Under the pieces are notes generated by a model, which worked only from the letters and a program-made list of their open reading frames with translations, did not search any database and had not been told where the DNA came from. A DNA stretch of 64,000 bases from Rhodopseudomonas pseudopalustris (lineage in GTDB: Bacteria > Pseudomonadota > Alphaproteobacteria > Rhizobiales > Xanthobacteraceae): NCBI RefSeq assembly GCF_900110435.1, contig NZ_FODT01000009.1, forward strand, positions 1 through 64,000, written 5' to 3'. A program made the position numbers and the translations under genes. The stretch's first letter is position 1. Each line of letters starts with the position of its first letter. Shown piece by piece: positions 14,998-22,759 of this stretch.

Positions 14998-17277
14998 TCA
15001 GATGCCGTTGCCGTCGTCCGGGCTGAGGGTGAAGTAGAAAGTCGAACCATCGCCCGGCCTGGAACGGACCCAAATCCGTCCGCCGTGACGTTCGATGATC
15101 TTTCGCGTCATCGCCAGGCCGACGCCGGCGCCGCCGCCATATTGCTCGGGCTCGTTCAGACGGTGAAACATCTGGAAGATGAGTTGCTGGTCGGTCTCCT
15201 CGATCCCAATTCCGTTGTCCCGGACGTAGTAGCGCGCCGGATGGCCCTGCTCGACGCCGATCTCGATCCATCGCGCGGGTTTATCGTTGTACTTGATCGC
15301 ATTGCCGATCAGATTGGAGAATACCTCGCCGACCCATTCTTTGTTGCAGGTCGCTGTGCCCAACGGTCCGGGACGGCGGATTTCGATATTCTCCTCGGCG
15401 AACTGGCGGGCAAAGGGCAGCATCGCCTCGTCGACAACGGCGTCCAGATCTGCGGTCTGCAGCGCGAGCTCGGATCGGCTGGTCTGCGCCTGCTCGAGCA
15501 GAGCGTCGACTAGACTTTCCATCCGTTGCGTCAACTTCAGGATGGTCACGACCTGCTGCTGGCCTTCGTCGTCGAGCACGTCTCCGTGTCGGCGTCGCAG
15601 AGCCGTCGTGAGGTGGTGGATGCCCCTGAGATGTTCCTTCAGCTCGTGGGACGCCGTGTCCGCATAGTGGCCGAGTTCGGATCGCGCACCGCCGAGCTCG
15701 CGGCTGATCCGTTCAACCCTGGTGGCGCGTTCGGCAACGATGTCGCCGATCGCCGCGGCGAGGCGGGCGACCGCCTCCTTCTCGTCGTCCCGCCATGGGA
15801 TTGAGCGGTTCCGGACGCTCTCCTTCCACAGCGCGAACGAATTCCTCGGCCTGAGCCGCAACATACCGTCGGCTTCGCTGACGTCGACCGGCTTGTGGGG
15901 ATCTCCGGCCCACGCAACGATCTCGACTTGCTCGGGACGAAACCACAGCACGAGGTCCGGCAGCTTGGGCGAGATCCGTACGGCCAGCACGCCACTGGCA
16001 TCGCGGGCAAAAGCCTCGCCCGGCGCGTAGAGCGATGGCAGCCGGTCGGTTGCGAACAGCGGCGAGGTGCGGTCAGTGAGCCATCCCGCGAGGTCGCGCA
16101 CTTCGTCGCGCGACGGCGTCTTGCCGCTCAACGTCACGTTCTGATCGGAGATAATCGCGACGCCACCGGCTTCGACCTGGGTCGAGAGCAGTTGCAGCGC
16201 ATCCGGCGCGCGTAGCGCCCTGGCGACGTTGGCGTCGACGGCGAGAGCGCGGATCAGCCGGTCCGATGTGGCCTTCATCGCCGTGATCAGGCCGAACAGT
16301 TCGGCGTCCTCCTTGGCGGACATCAGGAGAGACAGCGTATGAGCCAGGAATTCGGCCGCCATGCGGGTCTCGTGGGTGATGTGGCGCGGCGCGGCATGGT
16401 GCATGGCAGAGATCAGCCCCCACAGCTTGCCCTCCTTGACCAGCGGCATCACCAGGGTCGAACGCACATCCATATTTTTTAGGTAACCGGTGTACATCAC
16501 CGAAACGCTGCGAAGGCTGGCGACGCTCATGTCCACCGGGCCGGGGACCAGAAGGTTCTTTGCCGCGATTAACGGCACCGGGGTGTAGTCCACATCCGGC
16601 AAGTGCCGTACCCAGCTCAGCGAAAACAGCCGGCGCGCCGGAGCCGGGATGTCGGTCGCGGGATAGTGCAGCCCGAGATAGGCCTCGAGGTCGCCGCGCT
16701 TGGCCTCGGCGATGACGTGACCGCTGCCGTCCACATCGAAGCGATAGGCCATCACCCGGTCGTAGCCGGTGAAGGCTCGAATCCGCGCGACCGCGAGGTC
16801 GAAGAAGTCCTTCAGGCTATTGGCATCCTGCAGCCGTGCCAGGTCGGCCCGCACCTCCGAATAGAGATTGGGACTGACACCGGAGCCATCCGCCGCGGAT
16901 TTCTCCAACTCGAGAATGATCAGTCCGCCGCAGCGATGGGCGAACAGATTGAAGCCCCTCTCCGTTCCGACGAACGATTCGCGGGCAATATTGACCGGTC
17001 CGCTGTCGAGCGGCATCCGGTGCAGCGTTGCCGTCAGGTCACGCCAAGCCGGTCCCAGCACCGCGGCGACCGTCGACCCGACCACGGCCTCGAGCGGCTT
17101 GCCGAGGAATTCGGCGCAATTGGCGCTGGCGTGCATGATCAGGTGCGACTGATCGTCGACCGTGAGCATGGCGCCGTGCGGCTGGATCGCCTCCGGATAC
17201 TGCACGAGTTCGCGGTCGCAGGTCGACAGGTCGACATTCTTGGCGGTGACGACGCCATCGGCCTTGACCGGATCCAT
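14998..17277 (-). CDS. Bacteriophytochrome histidine kinase
   Basis: A 759-residue red/far-red photoreceptor kinase of the cytoplasm. Cys20 in L-S-T-C-D-R-E-L is the biliverdin-attachment residue, so this is a competent chromophore binder. PAS, GAF and PHY domains follow. The GAF domain has R-V-M-A-Y-R-F and the motif H-Y-P-A-T-D-I-P (Thr replacing the usual Ser of PASDIP). The PHY tongue has P-R-N-S-F-A-L-W-K-E. The kinase part has phospho-accepting His in A-S-H-E-L-K-E-H-L, N-box N-L-I-G-N-A-I-K-Y and G-boxes D-N-G-I-G-I and A-G-V-G-L-A-M. No cognate response regulator is adjacent; a truncated one lies at 1.3-1.8 kb. The start has a gaaggga site. Confidence 0.95.
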   Translation of the reverse strand: MDPVKADGVVTAKNVDLSTCDRELVQYPEAIQPHGAMLTVDDQSHLIMHASANCAEFLGKPLEAVVGSTVAAVLGPAWRDLTATLHRMPLDSGPVNIARESFVGTERGFNLFAHRCGGLIILELEKSAADGSGVSPNLYSEVRADLARLQDANSLKDFFDLAVARIRAFTGYDRVMAYRFDVDGSGHVIAEAKRGDLEAYLGLHYPATDIPAPARRLFSLSWVRHLPDVDYTPVPLIAAKNLLVPGPVDMSVASLRSVSVMYTGYLKNMDVRSTLVMPLVKEGKLWGLISAMHHAAPRHITHETRMAAEFLAHTLSLLMSAKEDAELFGLITAMKATSDRLIRALAVDANVARALRAPDALQLLSTQVEAGGVAIISDQNVTLSGKTPSRDEVRDLAGWLTDRTSPLFATDRLPSLYAPGEAFARDASGVLAVRISPKLPDLVLWFRPEQVEIVAWAGDPHKPVDVSEADGMLRLRPRNSFALWKESVRNRSIPWRDDEKEAVARLAAAIGDIVAERATRVERISRELGGARSELGHYADTASHELKEHLRGIHHLTTALRRRHGDVLDDEGQQQVVTILKLTQRMESLVDALLEQAQTSRSELALQTADLDAVVDEAMLPFARQFAEENIEIRRPGPLGTATCNKEWVGEVFSNLIGNAIKYNDKPARWIEIGVEQGHPARYYVRDNGIGIEETDQQLIFQMFHRLNEPEQYGGGAGVGLAMTRKIIERHGGRIWVRSRPGDGSTFYFTLSPDDGNGI

Positions 17278-17377
17278 GGGAATCCCTTCGCTCTATACGC
17301 CTCGGCCAGACTTATACCGCCGGCCGACGGCTGTCGCGAGCGTCATCCTCATCTCCGCGATGGCTAGGCTACCTGGT

Positions 17378-17497
17378 TCACGCCGCCGCGAAATCCTCCG
17401 GCATCTGCAAGGCTACCACGCGTCCTCGCGCCGCCTCTTCTTCCGCCGCGATCACCGACATCTCGATGACAACATTGCGGCTTTGATTGCGACGACC
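17378..17497 (-). pseudogene. C-terminal remnant of a PaaI-type thioesterase
   Basis: Minus-strand codons read R-N-V-V-I-E-M-S-V-I-A-A and then G-R-V-V-A-L-Q-M-P-E-D-F-A before a stop. This closely parallels the last residues of the thioesterase at 9606-10079 (G-R-K-V-V-V-E-T-S-V-L-A-A and V-V-A-I-Q-M-P-D-D-F-G-A). The rest of the gene is missing. Confidence 0.7.
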
Positions 17498-17539
17498 GGC
17501 CCCACTTACTCGCCTGGCGCGAGCAACTTCGCGACGACC

Positions 17540-18121
17540 TCACAGCTCTCTGCGGAGCGTAAAAATCCCGCGCATGTCACCCGCCCTAAAACCCGTCGCC
17601 TGATCAGCGGGGTAAAGTTGCTTGATCTTGGCGGCCACCGCCGGCTTCAGCTCGCTGCCGTGGCAAGTGAGGCACAGTTCGGCGGTGGGGATCGCTTGGA
17701 CATAGCGGAAGCTGCGTTGGCCGTCGTGCTCAACAATCTCGGCGCGCTTCAGCGAGACGGCCGGCTCGCCGGCGGCGATACGGGCGACAAATTCGGTCAT
17801 CACGGCGCGCTCGAATTCGTCCGGCGCAGAGGCTGGGTTGCGTGGTTTCAGGCTGGTGCGGGCGATCTTCCACCCGCTGCGTTTGGACGCCCCTTCGGCG
17901 ATGGTGGGCGCTTCCTTGTTGCAGAAGTCAACGGCGCCCTCCGGACCCGAAGTCTCGAGCGCCCCCTTGAGAATGCCGAGCAGCGACGCGCCGAAGTCCT
18001 TCGTCAACACGGCTGCCTCCGCTTGAAGCGCCACCTCGTCCACAGCTTTGGGACGGGAGGAGACCAGCACCACCGCAACGGCGGCGCCGGCGAGGATCGC
18101 GAGAAACAATTTCGGGGGCAT
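17540..18121 (-). CDS. Periplasmic DUF3365 (Tll0287-like) c-type heme protein
   Basis: A 193-residue protein starting with a hydrophobic signal or anchor (residues about 4-22). The body matches Tll0287-like/DUF3365 heme sensors: A-V-D-F-C-N-K-E-A-P near residue 65, R-T-S-L-K-P-R-N-P-A-S-A-P near 89, and the single heme site C-L-T-C-H-G near residue 151. It ends with A-G-D-M-R-G-I-F-T-L, also family-typical. Such domains are thought to sense redox state or small gases, usually fused to kinases. Here the domain stands alone, so it may be a soluble or tethered electron carrier or sensor. The start has an agagga site. Confidence 0.85.
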   Translation of the reverse strand: MPPKLFLAILAGAAVAVVLVSSRPKAVDEVALQAEAAVLTKDFGASLLGILKGALETSGPEGAVDFCNKEAPTIAEGASKRSGWKIARTSLKPRNPASAPDEFERAVMTEFVARIAAGEPAVSLKRAEIVEHDGQRSFRYVQAIPTAELCLTCHGSELKPAVAAKIKQLYPADQATGFRAGDMRGIFTLRREL

Positions 18122-18243
18122 GAATATCCTCTATACGGTATACGTTGATCGAGTGCGGTCGTCACGCCTATCGCGCAACTGGCCATTGTCCTTTGTGACG
18201 AAAACTACACGCAAAATCCTTCGCGCTGATGTTGTGAGAAAGT

Positions 18244-18675
18244 TCAGGGCACAAGCTGGCGTACCCACTGTACGATCTGATTAGCTGACATCGCTCCCGA
18301 TTGCCGGCCGATCTCGCGCCCGCCTTGGAAGAGGATCATGGTGGGAATGCTGTTGATCCTGAGCCGGGTAGCGACGCTCTGTTCGACGTCGGAATTGAGC
18401 TTGAGCAGTCGAACATCGGGTTCGAGTTCGCGAGCCGCCGCCTCGTAGGCCGGCGCCATCGCGCGGCAGGGCCCGCACCAAGGCGCCCAGACGTCGACGA
18501 GCACCGGGATAGTGTCGTGCCCAATATGGCGGTCGAAGGTTTGGCCGTCGACTTCTGCCGAGTGCCCGGCGAACAAGACCTGCCTGCACTTGCCGCATTT
18601 TGCAGTGGCTGCGGGACGGCCGGCCGGAACGCGGTTCGTCGCTGCGCATTTCCCGCAGACGATGTGCATATCCAT
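18244..18675 (-). CDS. trxC: Thioredoxin 2
   Basis: A 143-residue cytosolic thioredoxin. The N-terminus holds a zinc-binding pair of CxxC motifs (V-C-G-K-C and K-C-G-K-C), the hallmark of TrxC. The thioredoxin domain has active site W-A-P-W-C-G-P-C-R and the cis-Pro region S-I-P-T-M-I-L-F. TrxC reduces protein disulfides and is typically induced by peroxide. The ATG at 18675 follows an aaaggac site; longer frames upstream lack one. It ends about 120 bases before the heme-protein gene on the same strand. Confidence 0.93.
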   Translation of the reverse strand: MDMHIVCGKCAATNRVPAGRPAATAKCGKCRQVLFAGHSAEVDGQTFDRHIGHDTIPVLVDVWAPWCGPCRAMAPAYEAAARELEPDVRLLKLNSDVEQSVATRLRINSIPTMILFQGGREIGRQSGAMSANQIVQWVRQLVP

Positions 18676-18857
18676 TGTTAAGTCCTTTCGCTTTCCAGCC
18701 CCACGACCGAGCAATATCTGCCCGCACTTCAGTGGCCGAACAGCCTGGACAGCAGACCCGGGGGCCGCGCCACTCTTCATCCTCTTGGATCGGTTCGCCC
18801 GCGCGATCCTTCACAACCGATTGTTTCAGCTTCAAGAATATTCGTACGCCGCTTCCT

Positions 18858-18882
18858 CCGTCTGTGACCGAGTCACAGGCGG
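18858..18882. promoter_or_regulatory. Inverted repeat between trxC and the divergent gene
   Basis: An 11-bp imperfect stem with perfect core CTGTGAC-CGA-GTCACAG (18862-18878) sits between divergently transcribed trxC and the metallo-beta-lactamase-fold gene. Location between two promoters favours an operator. A terminator is less likely, as no T-run is present. Confidence 0.45.
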
Positions 18883-18990
18883 TGGCGGACCAGGGAAGTA
18901 GATTGTCGAGGAGTCGGGTACGATTTATCGAGCAAAGAAACGCTGATTGTCGAAGCGCAGCGACGGCTTTGCACTGTGGTGGAGGCCAAC

Positions 18991-19953
18991 ATGCCTGATA
19001 GCTCTCGGACTACCGCCGAAAAGATCGACTTCGGCGCCTGCCGAGCGGTCAAACTGACCTGCGTCTCGGAGATCGGTTGGTCCAGCAATGATACATTGAT
19101 GCAGGACATCGCTGGCAGCGGCGGCATCGCGGCAAATCAATGGCATATTCCCTGGCGCGAGGAAAACGCGCGCGGCAGCTGTAGCTTGCTCGAAGTCGAA
19201 GATCTCGACGGTTCGCACCGGCGACTGTTGATCGATTCAGGTTGGAACAGAGACTATATGCGCGCCCGCTTTGCCGCGACTGGCGTCGACCGATTGCTGC
19301 GTACGGGCAAGATCGAAGGCGTATTTCTTACCCATGAGCACATGGATCATCTGTTCGGCCTGCAAGCGGTGCTGGAGCTGAAGCCCGACGTTTCGATCTA
19401 TATCCCCTCGACCTTCACCGACGACGCCTGCCACTTCATCGCCGGCATTGAATTCCCCGATGCCCATGCGAGCAACGCCGCGCCCCATCAAGGCGAACTG
19501 ATCCGGCTCGAAACCGGCCGCGTTCATGTGCTGATGCCCGGACTGGCCGCCGTTGGCTTTGACCTTCCAATCATGCTCGGCATTGAAGGCGAGCAATCGC
19601 TCTACGTTCGGGTCGAAGACAAGGGCCTGGTAGCCGTCACCGGCTGTGGCCACCATTCGGTCGATCGCATCATGGCTTTTGCCCGCGACCATCTGGTCGA
19701 TGGAACGGATTTCTATGGCCTTTACGGCGGCCTTCATCTCGCCCCTTTTGGACCGTTGGCGCCTGCAACGGAGGCCATCGTTCGCGACATGAGCAAGTAT
19801 CGGCTCAAGCGTATTGCCTGCAATCACTGTACCGGACTTCCGGCCGTCAGACTGATGATCGACCTCGGCTATCCTGTCGTGCGCGGCAGTGGCCGCGATG
19901 GCTCGATCAGCGACCTGTACGTCGGCAACGGCGATTCCGTGACGTTCGGCTGA
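18991..19953 (+). CDS. Metallo-beta-lactamase-fold hydrolase
   Basis: A 320-residue protein of the MBL superfamily. The metal-binding motif T-H-E-H-M-D-H-L-F-G is near residue 115, and a second conserved block V-T-G-C-G-H-H-S near residue 220 matches the group that includes the RFA-P (dihydropterin-forming) synthase-like enzymes. The closing H-C-T-G motif lies near residue 288. The last steps are uncharacterised for most members, so only a metal-dependent hydrolase can be claimed. The ATG at 18991 was chosen because ggagg lies seven bases before it. The gene is divergent from trxC. Confidence 0.85.
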   Translation: MPDSSRTTAEKIDFGACRAVKLTCVSEIGWSSNDTLMQDIAGSGGIAANQWHIPWREENARGSCSLLEVEDLDGSHRRLLIDSGWNRDYMRARFAATGVDRLLRTGKIEGVFLTHEHMDHLFGLQAVLELKPDVSIYIPSTFTDDACHFIAGIEFPDAHASNAAPHQGELIRLETGRVHVLMPGLAAVGFDLPIMLGIEGEQSLYVRVEDKGLVAVTGCGHHSVDRIMAFARDHLVDGTDFYGLYGGLHLAPFGPLAPATEAIVRDMSKYRLKRIACNHCTGLPAVRLMIDLGYPVVRGSGRDGSISDLYVGNGDSVTFG

Positions 19954-20280
19954 GGGGAACGCGCGGCATTGCCGCTGACCTGCCCCTAAACTTTCATCCA
20001 GCTCCAGTTAGAGCCTCGGCATTTTTGCTCTGAGACCGAACTTTGGACCACCGGCGGTTAGAGTTTTTCCGGCTCTGTCACGATGGCGGGCTGGTGGCGC
20101 CATCGCGGTTGATCAAATCAATCGGGGCTCTTTGCCCGATTACATCATGTGGGGCGTTCTTCGTTGTAGTATCGGTGCCAATCCTCCGGTTCTGTCCGGG
20201 CGGCCTACCCCTTCCGCCACGCCTGTTCAGATTTCCAAAACCGTTCCGGGCGGCTCCACCTGCCCACTTGGGCAGAAGAT
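19954..20280. other. Intergenic region, convergent gene ends
   Basis: About 330 bases between the end of the metallo-beta-lactamase-fold gene and the end of a minus-strand LuxR-type gene. Short frames on both strands are unconvincing, and I see no clear terminator hairpin. Confidence 0.4.
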
Positions 20281-20991
20281 TCAGCGTCTTGCTCTCGCAA
20301 TGAACTCGACGAATCCTGAGACTTCCAGTTTCGCGTAGATTCGTTTGATCTGCGATCGAATCGTTCCGATGGAAACGCTTCTTCGAAGTGCAATTTCGGC
20401 GGGGCGCCGGCCGCTCAGCAATTCCGTTGCAACCTCCCTTTCCGCCGCAGTCAGCAACACGGCAACGTCGGGCAACAGCTCGGCCGAGTTCGTCAACGTC
20501 TGCGACTCGATCACCAGGATCGCGGCGGCGGCGAATGAGGTCTCGTCCGCGTTGGAAGGAATCGACGACAGTCGAAGATGCAGGACGAGACCACGGTCTC
20601 CACTGACTGAGATCGAACAGGCTGACGAACCAAGGTCGCGCGCCGACGCCGATCGCGTCACGCAGTCGATGCACGGCTGCAGATCTTGATCGATTTCGAT
20701 CGGGCCACCGGCGCATCGACAGTCGGCGACGGCTCGTGACGATTGACTGCGGCGGAGGCGATTCTGGCGAATCGTCAGCACCGTGCTGTCCGCTAGCAGT
20801 GTCTCAGCATACGGCGAGACCTGGGAGCAGCGGCCACTGCCGTCGAGGACGATGGTGTGGATGGACAAGGAATCCAGCGCACCTGCCAAGACGCGTGTTC
20901 CCGCGTCAACAGCGGTCATCCATTCGTCGGGATTGCAGGGTGCCGGTTGACGAGCATCCGACCGCTTTTTCAACATAGCTACGCGGAGCAT
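20281..20991 (-). CDS. LuxR-type transcriptional regulator 1
   Basis: A protein of about 236 residues. The first two-thirds is PAS-like (S-I-H-T-I-V-L-D-G-S-G-R then V-S-P-Y-A-E-T-L-L) with several Cys (C-R-C and C-I-D-C) that could bind metal or sense redox. The C-terminus is a LuxR/GerE helix-turn-helix: L-T-A-A-E-R-E-V-A-T-E-L-L-S-G, then E-I-A-L-R-R-S-V-S-I-G-T-I-R-S-Q-I-K. The start is uncertain; 20991 is an ATG, with longer non-ATG starts possible. A second regulator of the same layout lies 250 bases upstream on the same strand. Confidence 0.8.
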   Translation of the reverse strand: MLRVAMLKKRSDARQPAPCNPDEWMTAVDAGTRVLAGALDSLSIHTIVLDGSGRCSQVSPYAETLLADSTVLTIRQNRLRRSQSSRAVADCRCAGGPIEIDQDLQPCIDCVTRSASARDLGSSACSISVSGDRGLVLHLRLSSIPSNADETSFAAAAILVIESQTLTNSAELLPDVAVLLTAAEREVATELLSGRRPAEIALRRSVSIGTIRSQIKRIYAKLEVSGFVEFIARARR

Positions 20992-21243
20992 TTCGACTGC
21001 GTGTTCATCGCAGCATTCTCGACACCGAAATTCAGTCTCGAATGTGGGGCAGGACAACCTGCAATCAAAGGCTCACTAGCACAAACCAAATACGAGATGG
21101 CGCGACAAAACAGCTCTATTGCGCGGATCGCATCTGTCCTTTCCCGGAGTCGGGTCGACTGACGCAAGCGGCGCGCTTGAATAATCGCTGAATCGCGCGG
21201 CCGCCTGTTGATGGCTGCATAGCTGGGTTGCGCGCAATTCGGC

Positions 21244-22020
21244 CTATGCGTGAACCTGCAATCCCAAAGCGGCGCTGTTGCGAACCGCGAAAAGTGCGGC
21301 CTGCGTTCGATTGGTCACGTTCAGCTTTTGAATGACGGTCGCAACTTGGGATTTGACGGTGTTGATGCTCATGCCCCGTTCCTTGGCGATCTGCCGGTTG
21401 CTCATCCCGTTCGCCAGATACGACAGCAGTTCGATTTGGGGGCGCGTCAGTTCGTCGAGGGCTGGATCCTCAGGCCGATGTCGGGGCATCGGCAAATTTG
21501 AAGGCCGCGCCTGCGATGCCGCGAGGGCATCGACGATCGCTCCGCGGACGACTCCCAGCAACGCAGTTTCTGCTTGAGCCGCAGCAGCGGCGCCCTGCCC
21601 GATCATCAGCGCGGAGAGCTCCTGCCGCCCCCCGAGCAGCACCGAAAGATCGATGTGCAACACGAGGATCGTGCCTGACGCGTCGGTTCGCGGCATCGCG
21701 GCGATCAAGAAGTGCTTCCGCTCGCCAGCTTCCTCCCGCCAACTCACCGTTGCGAAGAAATCGATGCTGTTCTCGGCGAGATTCTTGAAGCCGCGCAACA
21801 GATCAAGCGAATGCCGGTCCGGTCGAATGCAGGTTTCGAAATAGCTCTTGCCGAGCTTGATCGCCGTTCTTGCCGAACCGAGACCGGTCCATCCCTCGCT
21901 GACCTCGAGAATCTTGCCGGATCGGTCAACGACGACGGCACTGATCCCGACCCCTTTGATGATCTCCGACAGTTTGATACGGGCAAGCACGCTTGACTGA
22001 CTCGCGATGTGTCCCTGCAA
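21244..22020 (-). CDS. LuxR-type transcriptional regulator 2 with PAS-like domain
   Basis: A protein of up to 258 residues. The N-terminal part is PAS-like (I-S-A-V-V-V-D-R-S-G-K-I-L-E-V-S-E-G-W). The C-terminal helix-turn-helix is well preserved: L-L-S-Y-L-A-N-G-M-S-N-R-Q-I-A-K-E-R-G-M-S, continuing I-N-T-V-K-S-Q-V. The start at 22020 is a TTG without a clear ribosome-binding site, so the true N-terminus may be shorter. It has the same two-domain layout as its neighbour and sits immediately before flbT and the flagellin gene, which raises but does not prove a motility role. Confidence 0.8.
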   Translation of the reverse strand: MQGHIASQSSVLARIKLSEIIKGVGISAVVVDRSGKILEVSEGWTGLGSARTAIKLGKSYFETCIRPDRHSLDLLRGFKNLAENSIDFFATVSWREEAGERKHFLIAAMPRTDASGTILVLHIDLSVLLGGRQELSALMIGQGAAAAAQAETALLGVVRGAIVDALAASQARPSNLPMPRHRPEDPALDELTRPQIELLSYLANGMSNRQIAKERGMSINTVKSQVATVIQKLNVTNRTQAALFAVRNSAALGLQVHA

Positions 22021-22120
22021 CGGACAGAGCGATGCGTGGCGGGACTCGTAATTCTACTAGACAGTAAGTTTGGCCGAAGAGAGTCGTCATCCCCAATTTT
22101 GGCGATGACGATTCACGCAA

Positions 22121-22687
22121 CTAGCCAGCTGACGCGCTCGCGCTGGCAGCGCGATAGCGCCGGCGATCACGCACGAATTCAACCGATAGCGGCTTTTGCG
22201 AATGGCCCTGCTTCAGCGGAGCTGATTCTGTGGCTGTTGCCGACCATGCCTTGTCGGGCTCGGTCGTATCGAGCAGATCGCGATAGGCTTTCAGCGCCGC
22301 GTAGAGTCGGCCTTCGGCGATGGCCTCGCCTGCCTTGCGGATTGTCTCGGCGGCGGCGGGCATCTCCTGGAGGAGTTGCTCAGCCTTCACGCTGTATTGT
22401 TCGATGCTGGTGCCGTCGCGTCGCAGATACAGTCTCTGCAAGCACAAATAGACCTGCCGCAGACTGGTGTCGGCGCGATCTTCGGGCATGAAGTTGGCCT
22501 GGCGCAGCACCGGCGCGAGGCCCTCAATTGAGAACGTCGACGATTCGGTCCAGCCGTTGATCAGCGTCAGCGGGCCGATCTCGATCCGTTCGAACGGCTT
22601 CAGCGTGACTTTCAGGCCAGACGACGCCCCCCGAGTTGGACGCTTCTTCGCAGCAGCGCCAGTTTGAAGCATCTCGGTGGCCGTCAT
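22121..22687 (-). CDS. flbT: FlbT-like flagellin-expression regulator
   Basis: A 188-residue protein of the FlbT family, which acts after transcription on flagellin mRNA in alphaproteobacteria. The family block is visible near residues 25-75: L-K-P-F-E-R-I-E-I-G, then L-I-N-G, F-S-I-E-G, V-L-R-Q, and A-D-T-S-L-R-Q-V-Y-L-C-L-Q-R-L-Y-L. It carries a longer polar N-terminus and a longer Ala/Ser-rich C-terminus than Caulobacter FlbT. The ATG has an aaggag site. The flagellin gene lies 72 bases upstream on the same strand, fitting the usual flagellin-flbT linkage; flaF is not present here. Confidence 0.75.
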   Translation of the reverse strand: MTATEMLQTGAAAKKRPTRGASSGLKVTLKPFERIEIGPLTLINGWTESSTFSIEGLAPVLRQANFMPEDRADTSLRQVYLCLQRLYLRRDGTSIEQYSVKAEQLLQEMPAAAETIRKAGEAIAEGRLYAALKAYRDLLDTTEPDKAWSATATESAPLKQGHSQKPLSVEFVRDRRRYRAASASASAG

Positions 22688-22759
22688 TGTCTCATCTCCT
22701 TGTCTCAGTGCGGCGAGTCGGCGGCGGCGTCCATGCCGCCGCCGACCCGTTCGAGGTCG

